64,000 nt of DNA from JALYNX01 sp040905925 (GTDB lineage Bacteria > Actinomycetota > Acidimicrobiia > Spongiisociales > ZC4RG35): assembly GCA_040905925.1 (NCBI GenBank), contig JBBDQO010000136.1, positions 1 to 64,000 of the forward strand. The letters run 5' to 3'. Both the position numbers and the translations under genes were made by a program. Every line of letters begins with the position of its first letter. Within the stretch, counting starts at the first letter, position 1. Below, piece after piece: positions 1-6,974 of the stretch. The notes below the pieces were generated by a model. It was not told the origin of the DNA, made no database searches, and saw only the letters and a list, made by a program, of their open reading frames with translations.

Positions 1-1044
1 GTCGTCCCAACTCAACGCGCAGAACCAACAAGTGGACCGATCAAAAGGGGCCCCGCACCGAGGGGGATCGGCGGTTATCCGACGCCGAACGCAAGATCGG
101 CGAGTTGACCATGGAGAACGAGATCCTGCGGCGGGCCGCCGAAGAAAGGGGGCTTCAGATCCGCCGCCGAGGCGGCCGAGATAACCATGGAGGGTTCGTT
201 TCCGTTGGCTCGGGTATGCGCCGTGTTGGTGCGCCCCGTTCGACTTGTATCACCGCCGCGCCCGGGGCGATGCGCTGGGACGCCGGCGAGGACCCAAGAC
301 GGAGATCTCCGACGCCGATCTGGTCGAAAGGATCAGGCAGGTGCTTTCTGACTCGCCGTTCTCGGGGGAGGGATACCGCAAGGTGCGGGCCCGGCTGCGG
401 CGGGAACACCACATCGGGTGGGTGGCAAGAGGGTGCTGCGTCTCATGCGCCACGCCGGCCTGTTGGCGCCCCAGCGGGTCCGGGGCCGGCGCAAAGAGCG
501 GCCTCACGACGGGACGATCATTCCCGACGGCCCGAACCTGCGGTGGGGCACCGACGCCACCATGGCCTGGACCCGCCTCGACGGGTGGGTGTGGGTGTTC
601 GCCTGCGTCGATCACTGGTCGGCGGAATCGTGGACCCATGTCGCCAAGGTGGGGGACCGGATCGCAGCGTTGCAACCCGTCTACAACGCGGTGGTGGACC
701 GGTTCGGTCAGCTCGGACCCGACGTCGCTCGGGCTATCATCCTGCGTCACGACTGGGGACCCCAATACCGGTCCCGCCACTTCCTCGGATCGATCGCCTG
801 GCTCGGCCTCACAGATGACGCCGCTTACATCGGCGAACCCGAGACCAACGGCTGCGCCGAACGGTTCATCCGCACCCTCAAAGAGCAATGCCTGTGGGCA
901 GAGCTCCACGACACCGTCGACGACCTCCGCCAAGCAGTAACCACCTGGACCCAGCCCTACAACAACGAATGGCTCATCCAACGCCATGGACACCAAACCC
1001 CACGAGAGGCATTCGCCTCAGCCGCCCCCGAGATGGCAGCATGA
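1..1044 (+). pseudogene. IS3-family transposase (orfA tail + orfB), broken by frameshifts, 5' truncated by window edge
   Basis: The first ~180 bases encode the end of a small OrfA (residues like RKIGELTMENEILRRAA, the coiled-coil end typical of IS3 OrfA). OrfB follows in pieces. Its start reads in one frame near 187-228, continues in another from about 245 (YHRRARGDALGRR..., then GEGYRKVRARLRREHHIG), and shifts again near 415 to a third frame that is open to 1044. The last piece holds the DDE core: D in WGTDATMAW, D in LRHDWGPQYRS, E in ETNGCAERFIRTLKEQ. IS3 elements use one programmed -1 shift between orfA and orfB, but shifts inside orfB are not normal, so I call it a dead copy. The element ends shortly after 1044, and I could not fix a terminal inverted repeat. 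Confidence 0.85.
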
Positions 1045-1150
1045 AACAGACAGCCACACTGTCCAACGAACCGGGCGCTGTTCACGACGTACCACCCCAA
1101 TGGGGATGGTCCCTTTCCCCACATTCACGATCGGCCGTCGCTGCCTACGG

Positions 1151-1490
1151 TCAACGTCGCGGATTGAACCGCCCTGGTTCGATTTTCTTCTGCCGTATCC
1201 GACCGATACAGCCTTCGTGATCCCAGACCGCCTTACGAGGCACACCACCGAACTGGGACATCACCTCCAACATGCCCGACATGACATCATGAGCCGCCGG
1301 GGAAGGAACTATGTGTGCGCCAATCAGCCTCGAGAAGCCGGATACGCCGACCACCGTCCACAACTTCGCTGCCTGGCCGAACCCGAGCAGGATCTCCACA
1401 TCGGGCTGCCACAAGTCGAACTGGGCCAGCTCACCAGGCCGATGCCAAGTCCGCTGCGACGGATCCGGAGGAGCGAACCACGGACGTTTG
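1151..1490 (-). pseudogene. IS21-family transposase IstA fragment
   Basis: On the minus strand from about 1490 down to a stop at 1151, an open frame reads FAPPDPSQRTWHRPGELAQF, then DLWQPDVEILLGFGQ and VWDHEGCIGRIRQK. This matches the start of the IstA catalytic core, where the first acidic residue sits in a QFDLW-type motif and the second in VWDxE. The helix-turn-helix N-terminus, the C-terminal third and the IstB partner are all missing. The fragment abuts the stop codon of the IclR gene, which suggests an IS21 insertion or deletion joined here. The stretch 1045-1150 between the two elements shows no gene. Confidence 0.7.
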
Positions 1491-2261
1491 CTATTCGGAC
1501 CGAGAAAGACCAGCTTTCTCGGCGTTCTTGAGCAAGAACGAGGCGTACTGCTCGATTTGCCCTGTCCCTATCCTCGACGCCGGACCTGATATCGCTATGG
1601 CTGCAGCACTCTTGCCCTCCACTATGACGGGAACCGCGATGCAGACGACACCGGGCGCGAACTCCTCTTGATCGACGGCCCAGCCGCGACTCCGGACCTT
1701 TTCGACATCCCACCGGAGCGCCTCCGGGCTGTGCGCGGCGAACTCCGTCCCTGTAGAGTAATCCAGCGACTCAAGAACCTCCTGGATAATGTTGTCGCTG
1801 AGACCGGACAGCCATGCCTTTCCGAGCGCTGAGGCATGCATTGGGCGGACGGACCCAACCCGTTCCGCAACGGTGACGATGTGGGGGCTAGGCATGTGGT
1901 CGACGTACACCATCCACGGTCCCGCCGGCATCCCTAGCACGGTCGCCTCACCCGTCTGCTCCTGTGCGTCGCGCAGTACCTGGTGTGCCGCGGCACGCCA
2001 TTCTGCCTGTCGGCCAGCGCCGAGAATAGGGATGAAGCGTTCGATCACTACGTCGTAGTTGCGGCTCAACGGGTCCCGCCGCACATAGCCAAGATCCTCC
2101 AGCTCCTTGAGCAGGCGCAACGTCGTGCTGCGGTTGACCCCCAGCGGCTTGGCCAGCTGGGATGGAGAGGACGGCCCAACGGCAAGCAGCTCCAAAGCAT
2201 ACAGCGCACGTCCCAGATAAGTCGCGGGCTTCGACAGAACGCTGGACCCTTCAGTTGTCAT
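1491..2261 (-). CDS. IclR-family transcriptional regulator
   Basis: This 256-residue protein has the full family length. The N-terminal ~70 residues form a winged helix-turn-helix (SQLAKPLGVNRSTTLRLLKEL, then LGYVRRD). The remainder is the ligand-binding IclR effector domain, with RVGSVRPMHASALGKAWLSG and the late segment EFAPGVVCIAVPV. IclR proteins usually regulate catabolism of small carbon compounds and often act on a neighbouring operon. The only nearby catabolic gene is the Gfo/Idh oxidoreductase at 3954-5072, now separated by transposon debris, so that link is inference. The ATG at 2261 gives the family N-terminus. The gene looks intact in an otherwise decayed region. Confidence 0.9.
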   Translation of the reverse strand: MTTEGSSVLSKPATYLGRALYALELLAVGPSSPSQLAKPLGVNRSTTLRLLKELEDLGYVRRDPLSRNYDVVIERFIPILGAGRQAEWRAAAHQVLRDAQEQTGEATVLGMPAGPWMVYVDHMPSPHIVTVAERVGSVRPMHASALGKAWLSGLSDNIIQEVLESLDYSTGTEFAAHSPEALRWDVEKVRSRGWAVDQEEFAPGVVCIAVPVIVEGKSAAAIAISGPASRIGTGQIEQYASFLLKNAEKAGLSRSE

Positions 2262-2395
2262 CAGATGGGCTCCCTCCCAGTTCCGACACGAACCACAACC
2301 CCTGAAGGGCTAGACACCGACTCGCGGGAGTAACGCACAGAAATCCTATCGCAACATGTCGCATATACCGCGGAAGGGTATCAAGATCACCTTTG

Positions 2396-2452
2396 AACGC
2401 CGAAACACTGTGTAAACGCCGAAACACTGTGTAAACGCCGAAACACTGTGTA
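2396..2452. repeat. Three 19-bp direct tandem repeats upstream of the IclR gene
   Basis: The core cgaaacactgtgt starts at 2401, 2420 and 2439, a strict 19-bp period, preceded each time by aacgc. The third copy ends in a slightly different flank (tacac). The array lies about 140-190 bases upstream of the IclR start. It could be an iteron-like operator or the remnant of an element end. Confidence 0.85.
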
Positions 2453-2476
2453 CACGAAACCGGGGGGAAACGCCAC

Positions 2477-3206
2477 CTAGGGCAGTTTGATGGCGTTGTG
2501 ATTGTAGAACATCTCGACGAATTGTCGAAGATCGATCCGCCGATCCACGCATCTCGCCTACCCGGCTACTCCCGGGTGGCATAGATCACGGATGTCGGCA
2601 CATGCGGTCTGCCTTCTGTGTTGGGAATACAGGTCGGCTACCAATTCTGGTTGGGCGGTCAGCGCCGAACTGGCAGTTGAGCCGGTCCTGGAACGGGAGC
2701 GACGTCGGGACGTCCCCGGTTCCACTTGCTGCGGGTATTGGGCACCGACCAGATGTGTTTGGCGCATCAGTCGTGCCACCCGTTTAGGGCCCACGTGACC
2801 CCGGCGGACCAGCTGACCATGGACTCGTGGCGACCCTTTAGGTGTCCCTCGAGACGAGTCATAGATGTCGGTGATCACCTCCAGCAGCTCGGCGTCGGTC
2901 GCTGCCCGTTCCGATGTTGTCTTGAGTACCAGGCCTGCGACCCAAGAACGTCTGTCGACAACGATTGAACCTGAGCACCTGATGCCTGTCGATAACTGCG
3001 CGGTTCCTAGGGTGTTTGAGCCACCCAAGGGCGAAATTGGCGGCCTTTACGGAGGATCTTCGGTCCGAACTCAGCTCAGCATTCTCCTTGCGCAAACGGG
3101 TCAGCTCTGTCGGGGTACTTCCACCCGTGAACGGTCCCCGATCATACTCCACCAACTCCTCCGCCTCAGCACGGGAACTCAGGCGGATACTTCGCCGACG
3201 ACCCAT
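2477..3206 (-). pseudogene. Second IS3-family transposase remnant, internally deleted and frameshifted
   Basis: Minus-strand pieces in several frames line up with an IS3 transposase. An OrfA C-terminal piece (TELTRLRKENAELSSDR) lies near 3040-3130. The OrfB N-terminus (DAELLEVITDIYDSSRGT, then GPKRVARLMRQTHLVGAQ) lies at about 2740-2910. The segment before the catalytic core (LVADLYSQHRRQTACADI) lies near 2590-2650. A C-terminal tail (RQFVEMFYNHNAIKLP, stop) ends at 2477. The central DDE core is deleted. It is not the same copy as the element at 1-1044. Confidence 0.75.
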
Positions 3207-3469
3207 CCAGGGCCTTTTCCTCTAGTCAACGTCGGGAAGGGTGTCCACAAGAAACGGGGCAATGTCAGTCCGCAACAGGGGACCTCGGGAGAGTTCCTGG
3301 TTGGGATGGGGGCCACTGGGTAGAGGGGCGGACCCCCACATTCGGAACGTCGACGGATTTGGACTGGCCACTCTCGAGTGGGTTACGTGGTCGACCAATC
3401 CCCGCCTTCACGACGCCCTCAGCGACAGCCCACTCGCAGAATTCGAAGACAATTATTATACTCCGTTCG

Positions 3470-3951
3470 CAGCCAGTGGGGTAGGCACCGCAAGACCCGC
3501 CAATCATCCCTAGACCCGCAATCATCCCTGCGGCTGCGCTGGAGGTCTGCTTCACACCAAATGCGAACCCTTGGCGGCGACGCTCGATCGCGCGAGAAAT
3601 CACAAGGTTACCAGCAGGCTGCATGATCGCGTTGCCGATTGCACCAAGCGCCGGGAACAGCGTGAACTGCGGCCAGTTCCTAGCAACTGCACCCAGCCCG
3701 ATCAACGAGGCGGTGCTATCAGGGCCGCAACGTTGATCGCCCGACTCGGTCCCGCGCGATCACAGAAGCGGCCTGCATGGACCGCAGCGCTAGCACCCGT
3801 GACCCAGAACAGGGAGACACTGATCCCGAGCTGCTCGGGACCAAAGCCCAACTCTGCACGGGCGAACATGCCCAGTGTCCCGGTGAGAAAGATCGGTGTC
3901 ACCGCAAGCGTGGTCCCCACACGCTCCAACCAACAGCACGCGCCACCTCAT
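3470..3951 (-). pseudogene. MFS transporter, decayed N-terminal part
   Basis: The likely original ATG at 3951 lies 2 bases after the stop of the Gfo/Idh gene and reads MRWRVLLV. A shift near 3926 then moves to the frame ERVGTTLAVTPIFLTG, with GPEQLGISVSLFWVTGASAA (first MFS helices). A second shift near 3705 moves to LIGLGAVARNWPQFTLFPAL and ERRRQGFAFGVKQTSSAAAG. Near 3510 there is a short imperfect duplication of the atgattg(g)cgggtct segment, and the rest of the gene is absent. The placement suggests it once formed an operon with the oxidoreductase as a substrate-uptake partner. I see no gene between 3207 and 3470. Confidence 0.7.
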
Positions 3952-3953
3952 TC

Positions 3954-5072
3954 TCAACGACCCGCCTCGTCGAACCAGTGCCCTCGCACCTCGGAGAGTT
4001 CGACTGTTCGACGCTCGGCAAGCGCGATGTCGATCGCCGTCGTCAGACGAAGGGCATTGTGACCGTCGCCGCCGGTCGCGAGGACACCGCTCGTCGGCGC
4101 GCCAGCCGCGGCCCGGATGAACTCGTCCGTTTCGGTACGCATCGGGCCGAAGTACGTGCCCTGGAACCAACCACCCGGCATCGACGACCCAGGAAATAGG
4201 CTGTCAATCGGCTTACCGTCGTAATGCAAGGATGTCTGCGGCTCTTCCATCACGATCAGCGACTCCCGATGATCATCGTTGATATGAATCACCCCCCGGG
4301 AGCCGAAGACCTCCAGATCCATGGATGCGCCGAAACTGGGGTGGCGTGCGGGTAGCCCCCAGCTCACGCCGAGATTGGCAATAGCACCGTCTTCGAACGT
4401 CACGAGCGCCCACGCGGTCTCGAAACCGCCGCCGCCGGTGATGCCCGCATGACCAGAGCCGGCCGCAGCAACCGTTACCGGCTTGTTCGACCCCACGTAC
4501 CAAAGTGTCAGGTCAGCGACATAGGTCATGGTGTTGACGGCTGGGGTCGTTGCAGGCGCCCGGGTGTACACACCCGCGGCGACCGGTCGTGTGAGCCAGA
4601 TGGAGCCGCGGATCGCGAGGATGGTGCCGAGGCTTCCGCTCCGCACGCGCTCCAGACCAGCGAGGAAGCGTCCCCGGAAGCGCTGGGTGTAGCCGGTGAA
4701 CAAGGCCACGCCGTTTCGAGCCGACAGCTCGAGCAGCTGAGCGCTCTGAGCCAGCTCAAGTGTGAGGGGCTTCTCCACGATCGTCGGCTTTCCGGCATCG
4801 AGTGCGCTGGCGGCGGGAGCAAAGTGCTCGCCCTCGGTGGTCGACACGATCACCGCGTCGACGCCTGGATCCGCGACCAGCTCCTCGAAGTCGGCGGTCC
4901 AGCGCGTTGCTCCGAAGTCGCCTGCCGCCTGCTTGGCGATCTCGTCGACGCGGTCGCACACGACGACACTGCTCACGAGGGGATGATGGGCCGCGATCGC
5001 GGCGCGAAGACGCCCGATCGGCCCACAGCCAACGACCCCCACGCCGATCGAACGGCCTTTAGCCGAAGCCAT
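3954..5072 (-). CDS. Gfo/Idh/MocA-family NAD(P)-dependent oxidoreductase
   Basis: The protein has 372 residues. The N-terminal Rossmann fold shows GVGVVGCGPIGRLRAAIA (residues ~9-26). The family motif VEKPLTLELAQS carries the catalytic lysine in EKP. The C-terminal half is the usual alpha/beta substrate domain. Members oxidise or reduce sugars, inositols and related polyols, and the exact substrate cannot be read from sequence. I chose the ATG at 5072 because gaggtg lies just upstream and the Rossmann fold follows at once. An upstream in-frame ATG at 5231 would add 53 residues unlike the family. The decayed MFS gene directly downstream suggests a lost uptake-oxidation operon. Confidence 0.88.
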   Translation of the reverse strand: MASAKGRSIGVGVVGCGPIGRLRAAIAAHHPLVSSVVVCDRVDEIAKQAAGDFGATRWTADFEELVADPGVDAVIVSTTEGEHFAPAASALDAGKPTIVEKPLTLELAQSAQLLELSARNGVALFTGYTQRFRGRFLAGLERVRSGSLGTILAIRGSIWLTRPVAAGVYTRAPATTPAVNTMTYVADLTLWYVGSNKPVTVAAAGSGHAGITGGGGFETAWALVTFEDGAIANLGVSWGLPARHPSFGASMDLEVFGSRGVIHINDDHRESLIVMEEPQTSLHYDGKPIDSLFPGSSMPGGWFQGTYFGPMRTETDEFIRAAAGAPTSGVLATGGDGHNALRLTTAIDIALAERRTVELSEVRGHWFDEAGR

Positions 5073-5494
5073 AAGCACCTCATTCCGCCGGATGTACAAT
5101 CTCGGAAGCCATCGCGACCGAGGCTTCTCTGAATGTCGGGTAAACAAGTGCAAAAGGTCGCAACCCCTGCAACTGGTCACCAGTCTGCGCATGCTCCCAT
5201 GGCATGTCAAACCGGCTTGGTCTGTCGCCACGCCGGGAGGTAGGTCCCGGTCAGCGTCCGGCCGACTCGTCGTCCCGCGGGTTTAGTGGAGTCGCCTAGT
5301 CGGATTCTCGCGCTGCCTAGACCAAGGAGTGCAGCATGGGGAAACGTGGAGATCGGTCGGAGTCCCGGCGCAAGTCCTCGGAGTGGTCGAGGGCTGTTGG
5401 ATGCCACTGCGGTTTCTTGTGGGACGGCCCAATGATCTCCAGAGACCTGGATATGACCCGATTTGACGGATAGGTTGTCTGCGCGGCTTGACGT
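5073..5494. other. Gene-free stretch with possible IS debris
   Basis: No supported gene. On the plus strand aaggagtgcagc precedes an ATG at 5336 that opens a 45-codon frame beginning MGKRGDRSESRRKSSEW. The start context looks like a transposase orfA, but the frame does not match one convincingly. The first ~100 bases upstream of 5072 must hold the promoter of the oxidoreductase gene. Confidence 0.4.
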
Positions 5495-5570
5495 TCAACA
5501 TGCCATGGGCCCTCCTTCTCGTTGGAGATAGCCCAGGGTGGAATGCAGGCTCAGGGCGTTGTAGCCCTTG
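5495..5570 (-). pseudogene. Possible transposase C-terminal tail
   Basis: The minus strand reads YNALSLHSTLGYLQREG before a stop at 5495. This resembles the conserved end of IS3-type transposases (NxxRLHSTLGYLSP). Upstream sequence in this frame does not look like a transposase, so only a short tail would remain. The assignment rests on about 14 residues. Confidence 0.4.
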
Positions 5571-5703
5571 TCGGTGAGCTGCCCGAGCCGGCCAAGGGTC
5601 TGGCCGTCGAAGCCGGGGTCCAACTGGACCTGACCGACGCGGTGGCCGAGACGGATGTGGATGCGCTCAAATCGGCGGCCGACTTCGTGGACTCGCCAAC
5701 TTC

Positions 5704-5768
5704 TCTCCCCCCCGGCGAGCGAAGTGAGTGTTGGGGGGAGTGCCCCGAAAGGGGGAGGGGGGCAGGTC
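5704..5768. repeat. G/C-run double hairpin inside the decayed nrdJ tail
   Basis: A ctccccccc run at 5705 pairs with ggggggag near 5733, enclosing ggcgagcgaagtgag. It is followed by cccc-gaaa-gggg (5743-5754), a perfect stem closed by a GNRA-type tetraloop. Such runs are unlike the neighbouring coding sequence. Confidence 0.55.
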
Positions 5769-5946
5769 GCCCTGACGGAAGCCGTGACCGAGACGGTGAT
5801 GGTCGCCGGCAGCGCCGCCCTAGTCGACTCCGCTCTCAAGGAGAACATGGGTGACGCACCGGTCTGCTCCAACTGCGGTCACATGCATCAGAAACGGCAG
5901 CTGCTACGTGTGCCTGACCTGCGGAGACACCACCGGGCGCAGCTGA
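5760..5946 (+). pseudogene. nrdJ: C-terminal fragment of adenosylcobalamin-dependent ribonucleotide reductase
   Basis: The plus strand encodes ENMGDAPVCSNCGHMHQ, then after a one-base shift NGSCYVCLTCGDTTGRS and a stop at 5946. This is the CxxC...CxxCGxxxG redox tail that ends class II (B12-dependent) ribonucleotide reductases. The catalytic barrel is absent and the frame is broken in the middle of the cysteine motif, so this is a leftover piece. Either the gene was cut by the IS activity here, or this is a duplicated tail of an intact copy elsewhere. Confidence 0.65.
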
Positions 5947-6025
5947 GCGCCCCCGATTTCCTCCCCCCTGGTCATCCCATAACATCACATGGGGATGTCG
6001 AGACGTCCAAGAGTCGCCGCTCGAC

Positions 6026-6964
6026 TTAATCGCCCCAGGAGATGAAGTCGGCGGGGTAGTTGAGGACGACCAGATCGGAGCCATCTGGTTGGGCGACATT
6101 GATGGCCCCGGGAGCGCTCCACACAAGGTGCCCGTCAGGATCCCACGTCGCAGACACTCCCTCTTCGGCGGCCAGTTGCTCATCAGAGCCATCGGAGCGA
6201 ACCCGCAACAGCTCCCATCGCTCCCCGGTGTCACGGCTGAACACGATCCACTCCCCGTCGGGCGACCAAGTGGGACCGAACTCCGTCACCGGTGTGGTGG
6301 TGAGAGAGCGACGCCCGCCGGAAGAGTCCACCACGATGATGTCGTATCTTCCGCCGACCGCTGCCGCGTAGACGAACTCGGACCCATCGGGCGACGGCTG
6401 CGGATATTCACACCAGCCCTCCGAGAGACGGGTGACGTCGCTGCCATTCGCACGCATCGACCAGAGCTCCAGGACGCCGCTTCCATCACGCATGCTGGAG
6501 AACAGGATCCGCCCGTGGGGTGTCCACGCCGGTGCCCAATTCGACAACTCCGGCGCGTTGGTCAGGTTGCGTTTGTTGCCACCGTCGAGGCCCATGACCC
6601 AGATGTCGGCGATGTCGCTGTCTTGCTGCGGGTTACGGCGATAGGCGATCATCGTGCCGTCCGGTGAGAGATCTGGATCGAATTCCTTCTCGACCCCATC
6701 GGTGAGAGGTGTCGGCTGGCTGCCATCGAGCCGAAGCACGAACACATCCTCGTTGCCCTCCGTGTCACTCGAATAGACAATCGTCCCCGATAGAGACCCT
6801 TCTATGACGGTGGTGTCCGACGATTCATCCTCTGCTGCCGTTCCCGAGGTGGAGTTGCTCGCCAGCCCGGGCTCCGGCGGAGAGCATGCTGTGGTCGCCA
6901 GAACCAGGATGGCGACAGATGCCGCGAGTCGCCGTGCCCAACGCGGGCAATCGAAATCGAGCAC
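6026..6964 (-). CDS. TolB-like beta-propeller lipoprotein (WD40-like PD40 repeats)
   Basis: The 312-residue protein begins with a lipoprotein signal (RRLAASVAILVLATTAC, lipobox cysteine at about residue 24), so it should sit on the outer face of the membrane. A short acidic linker follows, then a series of PD40 repeats whose blades read SPDGTMIAYRR, SPDGSEFVYAA and SPDGEWIVFSRD, as in TolB and DPP-IV-type propellers. The role is unknown, and binding of peptides or partner proteins is typical of such propellers. I chose the GTG at 6964 (gaggt 7 bases upstream) because it lies just before the signal peptide. A GTG at 6985 is possible. Longer in-frame extensions run into the upstream nuclease gene and are not credible. 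Confidence 0.8.
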   Translation of the reverse strand: MLDFDCPRWARRLAASVAILVLATTACSPPEPGLASNSTSGTAAEDESSDTTVIEGSLSGTIVYSSDTEGNEDVFVLRLDGSQPTPLTDGVEKEFDPDLSPDGTMIAYRRNPQQDSDIADIWVMGLDGGNKRNLTNAPELSNWAPAWTPHGRILFSSMRDGSGVLELWSMRANGSDVTRLSEGWCEYPQPSPDGSEFVYAAAVGGRYDIIVVDSSGGRRSLTTTPVTEFGPTWSPDGEWIVFSRDTGERWELLRVRSDGSDEQLAAEEGVSATWDPDGHLVWSAPGAINVAQPDGSDLVVLNYPADFISWGD

Positions 6965-6974
6965 CTGCCTGACC

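Noticed and set aside
105..818. A long plus-strand reading frame beginning near 105, 237 codons
   Set aside because: It only continues the end of OrfA into out-of-frame transposase sequence. The protein is Arg/Pro-rich without a family match, while the frames at 245 and 418 carry the true transposase motifs.
2396..2452. Possible CRISPR array
   Set aside because: Only three 19-bp copies with no spacers between them and no cas genes nearby.
3207..3470. Gene in the stretch between the IS3 remnant and the MFS remnant
   Set aside because: No frame shows motifs, ribosome site or coding pattern. It is probably degraded transposon or MFS sequence.
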